DNA of 7,292 nucleotides from Opitutaceae bacterium (GCA_003168315.1 PMSP01000187.1:1-7292), one strand, 5' to 3'. Positions 1-6,725 are shown, counted from the stretch's first letter. Numbers and translations: made by a program. The notes: generated from the letters alone by a model not told the origin.

Positions 1-402
1 ATGTACAGCCAGGTCGTGGCCATGGTTGCCGAGGGCCGCAAGCTGCCGCGGAGCCGCGTCATGGAGATCGCCCAGGGCCGGGTCTGGTCCGGGACGGACG
101 CGCTCAAGCTTGGCCTCGTGGACGAGATCGGCGGCCTCGACGCCGCGGTCAAGTACGCCGCCAAGCAGGCCGACCTCGGGGACAATTTCAAGGTCTCGGA
201 ATACCCGAGGTCGAGGAACCTTTCCGAGGCGATCGCCGAGATGTTCGGCAAATTCGCCCCCGCCGGCCTCCATGTGCAGTCCCCGACGGGCCTGGTCGGC
301 GAGATCACCGAGCGCATCCAGTCCGAGCTCGCGTGGCTCAAGGCGCTCAACGACCCGCAGGACCTCTACGCAAGGATGCCGGCCAACGTGGTCATCCGCT
401 GA
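1..402 (+). CDS. sppA: Signal peptide peptidase SppA (S49 family), C-terminal part, 5'-truncated by window edge
   Basis: This is the last 133 residues of a serine protease of the SppA/protease IV family, a membrane-bound enzyme that degrades cleaved signal peptides. The recognisable block is VAEGRKLP followed by IAQGRVWSG, then GLVDEIGGLDAAV and an AAKQA helix (residues about 9-57), which is the standard end of the S49 peptidase domain. The catalytic Ser and Lys lie upstream of this block in the family, so they are outside the window and cannot be checked. The ATG at base 1 aligns inside the domain and is almost certainly an internal methionine. The tail after residue 60 is not conserved in a way I recognise. 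The gene ends with TGA one base before the sufT start, suggesting coupled translation. Family assignment is firm; which SppA subtype (short or long 67K form) is less certain. Confidence 0.88.
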   Translation: MYSQVVAMVAEGRKLPRSRVMEIAQGRVWSGTDALKLGLVDEIGGLDAAVKYAAKQADLGDNFKVSEYPRSRNLSEAIAEMFGKFAPAGLHVQSPTGLVGEITERIQSELAWLKALNDPQDLYARMPANVVIR

Positions 403-403
403 C

Positions 404-931
404 ATGCCAAACCGGATCCTGAAGGACACCGCGGCGACGGCGATCCCCGCGGGGGACGCGATCACGCTCATGGCGGGCGAGTCCGTCGAGGTCATGCAGA
501 CTCTCGGCGGCAACGTGACGGTCAGGACGGACAGGGGCCTTTTCCGGATAGCCCGCGCCGACGCGGCCGCCGTCGAGGGGCTCACGCTGGCCGAGGACGA
601 GGCGGCCCCGGCCGGGGAGTTCAGCGAGAAGGCGGTCTGGGACGTGATGCGCACCTGCTTTGACCCAGAGATCCCGGTCAACATCGTCGACCTGGGGCTC
701 ATCTATGACCTCTCCATCGAGAAGACCGCCTCCGGGGCGAACGCGGTCGACGTCAAGATGACGCTGACGGCGCCGGGTTGCGGCATGGGCCCGGTGATCG
801 CCGAGGATGCCCGGCAGAAAATCGCGGCCCTTCCAGCAGTCGAGCGGGCGAAGGTCCACATCGTCTGGGACCCGATCTGGAACCCGAGGATGATCTCCGA
901 GGCGGGGCGCAAGTCCCTCGGCCTCGAGTAG
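404..931 (+). CDS. sufT: SufT family Fe-S cluster assembly protein (DUF59/MIP18-like)
   Basis: This 175-residue protein matches the long SufT form found with SUF systems, where it helps mature Fe-S proteins in the cytoplasm. An N-terminal extension (about 1-70) precedes a DUF59/MIP18-like domain (about 75-150). Visible hallmarks are DPEIPVNIVDLGLIY at 87-101, TLTAPGCGMGP at 120-130 with the conserved Cys126, and the SufT-type ending VWDPIWNP...MISEAGRKSLGL at 154-174. Length agrees with the family. The ATG begins one base after the sppA TGA and no clear Shine-Dalgarno is visible, so translation is probably coupled to sppA; the open frame continues upstream over sppA but that part is a shadow. 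No other suf genes are in the window, so partner genes must lie elsewhere. It meets the dus gene tail to tail with six bases between stops. Confidence 0.92.
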   Translation: MPNRILKDTAATAIPAGDAITLMAGESVEVMQTLGGNVTVRTDRGLFRIARADAAAVEGLTLAEDEAAPAGEFSEKAVWDVMRTCFDPEIPVNIVDLGLIYDLSIEKTASGANAVDVKMTLTAPGCGMGPVIAEDARQKIAALPAVERAKVHIVWDPIWNPRMISEAGRKSLGLE

Positions 932-932
932 G

Positions 933-945
933 CGGCCCTAGGCCG
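933..945. terminator. Short inverted repeat at convergent gene junction, possible weak bidirectional terminator
   Basis: CGGCC at 933-937 and GGCCG at 941-945 form a perfect 5-bp inverted repeat with a 3-base loop that is the stop codon of the minus-strand dus gene. It lies across the junction of the convergent sufT and dus genes. There is no T-run on either side, so intrinsic termination would be weak at best. It may be chance in GC-rich DNA. Confidence 0.2.
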
Positions 946-2014
946 TGACGGTCTCCAGGGAGCAGCCGTCCGACTCCTCGGGCGTCTCGCAGTTCGGCCG
1001 GGCGATCACGCCGGGGTAGGGCTCGGATGCGAATTCGCCCTCCCCCCGCAGGAGGTGGCGGTCGCAGGTCTCAAAGAGCTCGGCCTCGGACTCCGCGCGG
1101 CGCATGTCGTGGAGGAACTCGCCCCGCGGGTCCACCCCCTGGCCGACGAAGTTGAGGTACTTCTTCATCTTGTTCACATGGGCCCTCTCGGGCACCGCCG
1201 GGTCACGCGTCGCCAGGTAGAGGCGCTGCACGTACTCGCGGACATCGGCAAGCGAGACCCGGGAGCGGGGGAGGCCGGCGAAGCGCTCGCGGCACTGCCC
1301 GAATATCCAGGGGTTGCGGATCGCGTGCCGCCCGACCATGACGCCGCGGGCTCCGGTGTCCCGGACGATCTCAACGGCCCTGGCGGCCGAGGTGACGTTT
1401 CCGTTCGCGAGGACGGGGCACCGCGCCCGCCCCGCGGCCTCCGCGATCCTGTCATAGTGCACGTCGCTGCGATACATCTCGCGAACCGTCCGTCCGTGGA
1501 CCGCCAGCAGGTCGACCCGGTTCTCGTTCACGATGTCGAGGATCCGCGCGAAGTTGCCGGCGTCCTCGAAGCCTATCCGCATCTTGACCGTCAGGAGTCC
1601 CGGCACCGCCGCCCTCAGGGCGGAGAGGATGGCGGAGATCTTCCCGGGATCGCGCAGGAGGCCGCCCCCGACGTTCTTCTTGTAGACCTTGGGTGCCGGG
1701 CAGCCGAGGTTCACGTCGATCCCCGCGATCGGGTGCGCCGCCAGCGCCTCGGCGGTCCGGACCATGTGCGGGATATCCTCGCCGATCAGCTGGGCGAAGA
1801 CGGGGCGCCCCGTGTCGTTCTCGTCAATGCTGCGAAGGATGTGGCGCTCGGGGCGCGACTGGGCGTGCACCCGGAAGAACTCCGTGAAGAAGTAGTCCGG
1901 AGCGCCGTACGTCGCGACGACCCTCATGAACGCGAGGTCGGTCACGTCCTGCATCGGCGCGAGCGCCGTCAGGGGTTGGCCCGGCGCGATCTGGGAGGGC
2001 AGGGACTGCGGCAC
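938..2014 (-). CDS. dus: tRNA-dihydrouridine synthase
   Basis: The product reduces specific uridines of tRNA to dihydrouridine using FMN and NADPH in the cytoplasm. With the start chosen here it is 358 residues. Motifs in order are LAPMQDVTD (about 18-26) at the start of the TIM barrel, QLIGED (85-90), the active-site loop VNLGCPAPKV (101-110) with the general-acid Cys105, GGGLLRDP, KMRIGF with Lys144, HGRT (173-176), ANGN (203-206) and MVGRHAIRNPWIF for FMN phosphate binding. A C-terminal helical tRNA-binding region follows. The DusA/B/C subgroup is not clear to me. The start is a GTG two bases after the stop of the upstream nuclease-family gene, with GGAG about 11 bases before it; an alternative GTG at 2059 would overlap that gene by 43 bases with GGAG too close. 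The two genes are probably co-transcribed. Confidence 0.93.
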   Translation of the reverse strand: MPQSLPSQIAPGQPLTALAPMQDVTDLAFMRVVATYGAPDYFFTEFFRVHAQSRPERHILRSIDENDTGRPVFAQLIGEDIPHMVRTAEALAAHPIAGIDVNLGCPAPKVYKKNVGGGLLRDPGKISAILSALRAAVPGLLTVKMRIGFEDAGNFARILDIVNENRVDLLAVHGRTVREMYRSDVHYDRIAEAAGRARCPVLANGNVTSAARAVEIVRDTGARGVMVGRHAIRNPWIFGQCRERFAGLPRSRVSLADVREYVQRLYLATRDPAVPERAHVNKMKKYLNFVGQGVDPRGEFLHDMRRAESEAELFETCDRHLLRGEGEFASEPYPGVIARPNCETPEESDGCSLETVTA

Positions 2015-2016
2015 GG

Positions 2017-2481
2017 TCAGGGCAGCTCCGAGCCCGGATCGTCCTGCTGCTTGCGCCACTGCTCCAGGGTCTCGGTGCCGTCGAGGACGGCGTCAAAGAC
2101 GGCCCGGGCGACAAAGATCGGCCGCTTCTGCTGCAGGGCGAGGACGATTGAGTCGCTCGGCCGGGCGTCGATCTCGACGATCTTCGTCCCGAGCTCGTTC
2201 TCCATGGAGAGGAGGATCCTGGCGAAGAAGGTCTGCTCGCGGGCGTCGTTGATCACGATCCGCTCGAGCTTGGTGCCGAGCCCCACGAGGATGCTGCCGA
2301 TCAGGTCGTGGGTCATCGGGCGGTCCTTCTTGACCCCGTCGAGCGTCATCTGGATCGCGGTCCCGACCGGGCGGTCGACGTAGATCACGAACGTCTTCTC
2401 GTCATTCCCGAGGAACACGGCACAGGCATTGGTGGTGGGGGCCACCGCCCGGACTGTCACGGCTACGACGTCGTTTTGCAT
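2017..2481 (-). CDS. Bifunctional nuclease family protein (BFN/DUF151)
   Basis: This 154-residue protein belongs to the DUF151 family, named after plant bifunctional nucleases with DNase and RNase activity; the role of bacterial members is poorly defined. The core is easy to see: RPMTHDL (54-60), ERIVIND (73-79), TFFARILL (84-91), EIDARPSDSIVLAL (103-116) and PIFV (121-124). A hydrophilic tail, EQWRKQQDDPGSELP, follows. The ATG at 2481 is preferred because the family begins a few residues before the V-V-A-V-T-V strand; a TTG at 2544 would add an Arg-rich 21-residue leader that looks untranslated. No strong ribosome binding site is visible. The segment FVIYVDRPVGTAI (31-43) differs from the LPIWIG..EA-type motif I recall for the family. 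It precedes dus by two bases. Nuclease activity is not certain from sequence. Confidence 0.9.
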   Translation of the reverse strand: MQNDVVAVTVRAVAPTTNACAVFLGNDEKTFVIYVDRPVGTAIQMTLDGVKKDRPMTHDLIGSILVGLGTKLERIVINDAREQTFFARILLSMENELGTKIVEIDARPSDSIVLALQQKRPIFVARAVFDAVLDGTETLEQWRKQQDDPGSELP

Positions 2482-2538
2482 GGGATGAGATGCCGGCAGG
2501 CGCCGGCGTCGCCGCAAATTGACCCGCCGGGCGCCAAA

Positions 2539-2559
2539 GGGCAAGCGGCCCGCCTGCCC
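2539..2559 (-). terminator. Hairpin in the 108-base gap between the unknown gene and the nuclease-family gene
   Basis: GGGCA (2539-2543) pairs with TGCCC (2555-2559), and GCG (2545-2547) pairs with CGC (2551-2553), with one A/C mismatch and a GCC loop. On the minus strand only three T residues follow, so it is a poor intrinsic terminator; it might instead be a transcript leader structure for the downstream gene. The surrounding gap (2482-2589) shows no promoter hexamers I would defend. Confidence 0.25.
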
Positions 2560-2589
2560 CAGCCGGGCATTTCTGGCCCCTTCACGGGG

Positions 2590-2994
2590 TCACGACCTGT
2601 CCTCATTCCAGTCCTTCTGCTCCTTAACGACCTGGAGGATGAGCGGCACGGTGATGCCGCGGGGATTTGAGGCGCCCACCGGGCTCATGAAGGCGCGGTA
2701 AAGCGCGGTCACGAGGGAGGGCGGCAGGGTGGTCTCCCCCGACGGCCCCGCCGGGGCCGCGCCGGCGCGGACCAGCTCGGGCAGGTGCGACTGCAGGAAG
2801 GTCACCGTCGTCCACATCCGCGCGCAATTGTCCTCCCTCTTGGGATTGTCCGCCTGCGTCTCGTGGTAATAGGCCGCGAACCGGGGGAAGTCCGCGGGCG
2901 AGAGGTCCCTCCTGGAAAACCACAGGCCCAGGTCCCGGCTCCAGTCCTCCAGGGGGTAGATCCTCTCCATGTCGTCGGGCGAAGGCGCCGTCAT
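2590..2994 (-). CDS. Hypothetical protein, 134 residues, unrecognised
   Basis: I do not recognise this protein. It begins MTAPSPDDMERIYPLEDW and is soluble-looking, with no signal peptide or membrane segment. The N-terminal half is rich in aromatic and charged residues (EDWSRDLGLWFSRRDLS, FPRFAAYYHE), then a helix-like stretch (about 56-77, CARMWTTVTFLQSHLPELV) leads to an Ala/Pro/Gly linker (79-88) and a C-terminal segment TLPPSLVTALYRAFMSP...GITVPLILQVVKEQKDW. The ATG at 2994 has AGGGG four bases upstream. The open frame extends back to 3195, but that part overlaps lpxI and is Arg/Ser-rich shadow sequence. It follows lpxI by 49 bases and precedes the nuclease-family gene by 108 bases. Codon use matches its neighbours and the position is between well-supported genes, so I think it is real. 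No function is proposed. Confidence 0.72.
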   Translation of the reverse strand: MTAPSPDDMERIYPLEDWSRDLGLWFSRRDLSPADFPRFAAYYHETQADNPKREDNCARMWTTVTFLQSHLPELVRAGAAPAGPSGETTLPPSLVTALYRAFMSPVGASNPRGITVPLILQVVKEQKDWNEDRS

Positions 2995-3043
2995 GCTGCC
3001 CCTTGTTCTTCCGCGACTCGCCGCCCGGTGCCCGCCAGCTCCA

Positions 3044-3892
3044 TCAGAAGCCGAGGAGGCTGATCTTCCAGGACCGGGCCTTGTCGAGGACGGCCTCCTT
3101 GTCGAGGAGGAGGACTCCCTTTGCCTCCAGGGCCGCGGCGTGCAGCCCCGACTCGCGCATCGTCTCCAGGGTGCGAATCCCGAAGCAGGGCACATCGAAG
3201 CGGAAGTCCTGGCGGCCCTTGACCGTCTTCACGAAGAGCGTCTCGTCCGCCTTGAGGCCACCGGCCCGCCGGAGCATCTCGTCGGTGCCCTCGAAAGCCT
3301 CGACGGCGAGGACAGTCCCCTTGCGGACCACGCAGCCCTGGCCGATGTCCAGCCGGGCGCATTCCTTCGCCACGTGGATGCCGTGGTCCAGGTATTCCTT
3401 CTCGATCGGGAAGCGGTCCCCGGTCATGCAGCCCAGCGACACCAGCTGCCCGTCCAGGAAGGCCCGGGCGTCGAGGAGCCGGATCCCGAGGGCCTCGATC
3501 TCCTTCGCGACGGCGCCGAAGATCGTCTCGGCGTTGCGGCGCTTGAGGGTCAGGAGGATCTGCGCGGCCTTGAGGTCCGGCCGAAGCCCGTGGAAAAGGC
3601 GGCGCGGCGTCACCTGGCCCGCCATGATGGCGTAGCCGGCGCCGAACTTATCCAGGAGGCGCAGCGTCTTGCCGACCTGCCCCACATGGACGCAATGGCG
3701 CTCGGTCTCGGGGAACGACGCCACGAGGTCCGGGTCCGTCTCCCCGTCGAAGGCGATCAGGCGCACAGGGATTCCCGAGGCCCGGGCGGCCCTGGCGACG
3801 AGCGCGGGGTAGATGCCCTTGCCCGCGATGAGCGCTATCGGGAGCCTCGGGTCAAACGCCTCGGGGAGGTACGCTGAGAGCGGCTTCGGCAC
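3044..3892 (-). CDS. lpxI: UDP-2,3-diacylglucosamine pyrophosphatase LpxI
   Basis: LpxI hydrolyses UDP-2,3-diacylglucosamine to lipid X (2,3-diacylglucosamine 1-phosphate) plus UMP, the fourth step of lipid A synthesis, in bacteria that lack LpxH. The 282-residue length agrees with characterised LpxI. The N-terminal domain starts with LPIALIAGKGIYP (17-29) and contains IMAGQVTPRRLF (89-100). The C-terminal domain carries LDIGQGCVVRKGTVLAVEAFEGTD, seen at 181-204, then VKTVKGRQDFRFDVPCFGIRTLETM (221-245) in which Asp233 probably corresponds to the essential aspartate (D225) of the Caulobacter enzyme. The start is a GTG at 3892, fourteen bases after the tyrosine kinase stop, with only a weak GGTGGA upstream. 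The close spacing indicates one transcript with the polysaccharide export genes, unlike the more usual placement near other lpx genes. Confidence 0.93.
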   Translation of the reverse strand: MPKPLSAYLPEAFDPRLPIALIAGKGIYPALVARAARASGIPVRLIAFDGETDPDLVASFPETERHCVHVGQVGKTLRLLDKFGAGYAIMAGQVTPRRLFHGLRPDLKAAQILLTLKRRNAETIFGAVAKEIEALGIRLLDARAFLDGQLVSLGCMTGDRFPIEKEYLDHGIHVAKECARLDIGQGCVVRKGTVLAVEAFEGTDEMLRRAGGLKADETLFVKTVKGRQDFRFDVPCFGIRTLETMRESGLHAAALEAKGVLLLDKEAVLDKARSWKISLLGF

Positions 3893-3906
3893 GGGCGGGG
3901 TCCACC

Positions 3907-6069
3907 CTAGGTCTGGGCGCCGTAGTACTTCTTGTAGCTCCTGTAGTAGCGATAATTCGAGTAGTACTCGATCCGCCGCGGCGACAGGCCGTTCAGGACG
4001 ATCCCCAGGATCTCGTTCTTACCCTCCCTGAGCGCCTTGATGTAGAGCTTGATGTGCTTCCGGTAGGCGCGGTTGAAGCGGCACACATAGATGACCTCGT
4101 CCGCGCGCTCCGCGATCAGCATGGCGTCGGTGACGGCGCCCATGGGCGGCGAGTCGATCACGACGAGGTCGAACTGCTTCTTCAGGCGCTCGAGCAGCTG
4201 GGGGAAGACGGGGTTCTCAAGGAGCTCCGTCGGGCTCTTGGAGCGGCCGCCGGACGTGAGGAGCCAGAGGTTCTCGCCGAGCTTGACGATCCCGAGCTCG
4301 GGGTTCGTGAGGACGTCGCCGTCCATGTGCGCGCCCTGCTCGAACCAGGAAATGATGCCGGCCGTGTTCTGCTGGCGGAAATGCCGGTGCAGCATCGGGC
4401 GGCGGAGATCGCAGTCAATCAGGAGCGTCTTCTTGCCGTGCCGGGCGAAGCAGGCCGCCAGGTTGCACGAGATGAGGGTCTTGCCCTCGCCGGGGATCGT
4501 GCTCGTGACCAGTATGGACTTGGGGAAATCCAGCTTGGATTGTATCTTCACCGAGCTGTAGAGGCCGAGGAAGGCCTCGTTGGCCGACTCGTTGCCGGCC
4601 GCGACGTCGAGGAGCCCGATCTTCTCGTCGTCCCGGATGGTGCCGAGCTGCGGGATTATCCCTAGGAGGTGCACGCCGATGAAGGACTCGACGTCCCAGG
4701 CGCTCTTGACACGGTCGTCGACGAAGCCGAGTCCGATCGCGATCGCGAGGAAGACGAGAACCCCGAGGCCGATGCTGGTCCTCATGATCCCCGGGATGTT
4801 GGGGGAGATGGGCGACCCGGGGACCTGCGCCTTGTCGAGCGGGTGGAGCGAGATCTTGTCCAGGTTCTTGAAGGTCGTGGTCTGGTTCAGCCGGTCGAGG
4901 ATCTCCATGTAGTAGCTCTTCGCGACCGTGGACCGGCTCTGCAGCGAGTCGTAGTCGACGCTGAGGGCGCGCAGGCTGAGCTCCTTGCCCTCCTGCGAGG
5001 CGTATTCCTTCTGGAGCGCGTCCACGCTGTCCTTGGCCGCGGCGAGCCGGGTGTCGAGGTCCGCGATGGCGAGGTCGACGGCCCGGGACAGCTGGATCTT
5101 CGTGATGGCGATCTTGTCCGCGTTGTCGATGACCTTGGGGTGCCTCTCGAGGTAGCGCTCCATGAGGAGCGCCTGCGTCTGCTCGGCCTCGCTCAGCTGC
5201 GCCTTGAGGGTGGGGACCGACCCGTGCGAGGCGATGTAAGAGATCTCAAGGAGGTTCTTCCCGGACTTCTTGAAGTCGGCGACCTCCTGGACCAGCTCCT
5301 GGACGCTCAGCATGTCGAGCCGGGCGGCCGACAGGGCGCTGTTGACGGACTTAAGCCTGTCGGAGATGATGTCGATGCTCTTGTCGAGCGAGACCAGGTT
5401 GTGCTGGCGCATGTAGTCCTGGAGCTGCTTCTCGGCGTCCTCGGAGTCCTTGCGCAGCTGCTCCGCCCTCTTCCTGAGGTAGGTGACGGCCTCCTCGTTC
5501 TTGCCGCCGACGCTCTCGAAGAGGTAGTTCATGAACTCCTCGACGTAGCGGTTCGCGACGAGCGCGGCCGCCTCCGGGTCCTGGTTCCGGTCGGTGATCG
5601 TGATGAGGTAGCTGTACCTGAGCGGCTCGGCGTCGACGGTCCCGAGGAGCGACGAGACGGGCGGCGGCTCCGAGCCCGGGGGCAGCTGCTTCATCGCCGC
5701 GCGCTCCAGGATCTCGAGCTCGGCGGGGGTGAAGGACTGGATCACGCTCATCCGCACCTTGTTGCTGTTGATGTCGTGGATGTAGGTGTTCAGGTCCTGG
5801 TCGGAGCGCACCGACGGGTCGACGACGCCTTGGCTCGTGACGACCGTCTCGGGCTTCTCGAACTGGAGCGAGGCCACGGCCTCGTAGATCGGCGTCTTGC
5901 GCGCCTGGTAGTAGAAGAACCCGACCGCCACCACCAGGGCGATCGGCAGGGATATCCAGACGCGCTCGCGCAGGATGATGTAGTAGTCACGCAGCGTGCG
6001 GCGCTCGATGGCGACCTCGTCGTCGCCGCCGTGAGCCTTGGTGGGTCTCGTATGGGTTGAGTCGGACAT
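3907..6069 (-). CDS. Polysaccharide co-polymerase with BY-type tyrosine autokinase domain (Wzc-like)
   Basis: This 720-residue inner-membrane protein combines a Wzz-type chain-length/co-polymerase domain with a cytoplasmic tyrosine kinase that controls capsule or exopolysaccharide export. Membrane segment 1 is at about 37-54; a long periplasmic part with coiled-coil stretches (about 190-260 and 290-370) follows; the proline motif VPGSPISPNIPG (416-427) leads into membrane segment 2 (about 430-450). The kinase has Walker A STIPGEGKT (523-531), Walker A' LLIDCDLRRP (549-558) and Walker B FDLVVIDSPP (633-642). The C-terminus is a tyrosine cluster with eight Tyr between 702 and 716, the usual autophosphorylation tail. 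The helix before Walker A reads EAFLGLY (498-504), lacking both arginines of the normal ExxRxxR oligomerisation motif. The ATG at 6069 with AAGAAG directly upstream is preferred; an in-frame start at 6132 would overlap the export gene. It lies 19 bases after the OPX gene. Confidence 0.95.
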   Translation of the reverse strand: MSDSTHTRPTKAHGGDDEVAIERRTLRDYYIILRERVWISLPIALVVAVGFFYYQARKTPIYEAVASLQFEKPETVVTSQGVVDPSVRSDQDLNTYIHDINSNKVRMSVIQSFTPAELEILERAAMKQLPPGSEPPPVSSLLGTVDAEPLRYSYLITITDRNQDPEAAALVANRYVEEFMNYLFESVGGKNEEAVTYLRKRAEQLRKDSEDAEKQLQDYMRQHNLVSLDKSIDIISDRLKSVNSALSAARLDMLSVQELVQEVADFKKSGKNLLEISYIASHGSVPTLKAQLSEAEQTQALLMERYLERHPKVIDNADKIAITKIQLSRAVDLAIADLDTRLAAAKDSVDALQKEYASQEGKELSLRALSVDYDSLQSRSTVAKSYYMEILDRLNQTTTFKNLDKISLHPLDKAQVPGSPISPNIPGIMRTSIGLGVLVFLAIAIGLGFVDDRVKSAWDVESFIGVHLLGIIPQLGTIRDDEKIGLLDVAAGNESANEAFLGLYSSVKIQSKLDFPKSILVTSTIPGEGKTLISCNLAACFARHGKKTLLIDCDLRRPMLHRHFRQQNTAGIISWFEQGAHMDGDVLTNPELGIVKLGENLWLLTSGGRSKSPTELLENPVFPQLLERLKKQFDLVVIDSPPMGAVTDAMLIAERADEVIYVCRFNRAYRKHIKLYIKALREGKNEILGIVLNGLSPRRIEYYSNYRYYRSYKKYYGAQT

Positions 6070-6088
6070 CTTCTTGCTGGGGTGCGTG

Positions 6089-6715
6089 TCAGATAATGCG
6101 CTCGGGCACGTAGACGATGTCGTCCGGCTCAAGGAGGAGGGCGTTGTTCTCCCCGTTGGTCTTGGCGTTGCTCTTGCCCTTGATCAGGCTCTCGACGTCG
6201 AGGGTGATCACGCGCGTTGAGCCGTCGGTTAGTATGCGCGTGATGCGGACGCCGGTGCCGAGGGCGGTGTCCGTGAAGCCCCCGGCCTTGGTCACGAGGT
6301 CCAGGACGCTCATGCTCGACTCGATGGGGAGGGGGTAGCGGCCCGGGTTCTTGACCTGGCCCTGGATGGAGACCTCCCGGGGGGCGTACTCCTCGATCGC
6401 GACCGTCACCTCGGGCTTGCGCAGGTAGCGGCCGTCCTTGTAGGCCGCCTCGATCGTCCTCTCGGCCTCGCTGAGCGTCTGGCCGTAGACGCGGATCTCG
6501 CCGACCAGCGGCAGGTTGACGGTGCCCTTGGCGTCCACCCTGCAGACGGTTGAGAGGTCGTCCTCCTGGAAGATCGTGATCCGCAGCTTGTCGGTCGTGC
6601 GGATGTTGTAGACCCTGGTCTTGCTGGAGCCGGCGGAGGCGTCCTCGGCCCGGGCGGGAACCAGGGCGGCCGCGAGCATCACGCCGGTCATGAGGAATTT
6701 TAGGATCGTGTTCAC
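6089..6715 (-). CDS. Polysaccharide export protein, OPX/Wza-like, SLBB domain
   Basis: This is a short (208-residue) outer-membrane polysaccharide export family protein, expected in the periplasm and feeding polymer to the outer membrane. A signal peptide (1-23, n-region with Lys6, hydrophobic LMTGVMLAAALV, cleavage after ARA) is followed by a Poly_export domain (about 34-110: YNIRTTDKLRITIFQEDDLS, then DAKGTVNLPLVGEIRVYGQT, then PEVTVAIEEY) and an SLBB domain (about 113-205: VSIQGQVKNPGRYPL, LDLVTKAGGFTD, closing with LLLEPDDIVYVPERII). There is no lipobox cysteine after the signal peptide and no C-terminal amphipathic helix as in Escherichia coli Wza. The start is a GTG at 6715, chosen because it supplies the basic n-region; the ATG at 6691 would leave a signal peptide without one. 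No strong ribosome binding site is seen. It lies 10 bases after the barrel gene and 19 before the kinase gene. Confidence 0.93.
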   Translation of the reverse strand: MNTILKFLMTGVMLAAALVPARAEDASAGSSKTRVYNIRTTDKLRITIFQEDDLSTVCRVDAKGTVNLPLVGEIRVYGQTLSEAERTIEAAYKDGRYLRKPEVTVAIEEYAPREVSIQGQVKNPGRYPLPIESSMSVLDLVTKAGGFTDTALGTGVRITRILTDGSTRVITLDVESLIKGKSNAKTNGENNALLLEPDDIVYVPERII

Positions 6716-6725
6716 TTTTAACTGC

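Noticed and set aside
26..403. Upstream extension of sufT over the sppA end
   Set aside because: The translation is Arg/Ser/Pro-rich shadow of sppA; SufT proteins are about 175 residues, matching the ATG at 404.
2015..2059. Longer dus start (GTG at 2059)
   Set aside because: It would overlap the upstream gene by 43 bases, its GGAG is only two bases from the start codon, and the extra residues are not part of the Dus fold; still possible.
1055..2383. 442-codon open frame on the plus strand across dus and the nuclease-family gene
   Set aside because: It runs antisense through two well-identified genes and shows no recognisable motif, so it is a GC-driven shadow.
2995..3195. N-terminal extension of the 134-residue unknown protein back to 3195
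   Set aside because: This part overlaps the end of lpxI by about 150 bases and is Arg/Ser/Pro-rich; the ATG at 2994 with AGGGG upstream is the better start.
2969..3877. 302-codon open frame on the plus strand opposite lpxI
   Set aside because: Low-complexity charged sequence with no family features; the opposite strand encodes full-length LpxI with all motifs.
4669..6060. 463-codon open frame on the plus strand, antisense to the kinase gene
   Set aside because: Its translation is a monotonous Leu/Val/Asp/Arg-rich sequence with no domains, the usual mirror of a GC-rich gene; the minus strand encodes a clear Wzc-like protein.
6070..6132. Longer start for the kinase at 6132
   Set aside because: The extra 21 residues overlap the OPX gene's 3' end and are not conserved-looking; the ATG at 6069 has a purine-rich AAGAAG just upstream.
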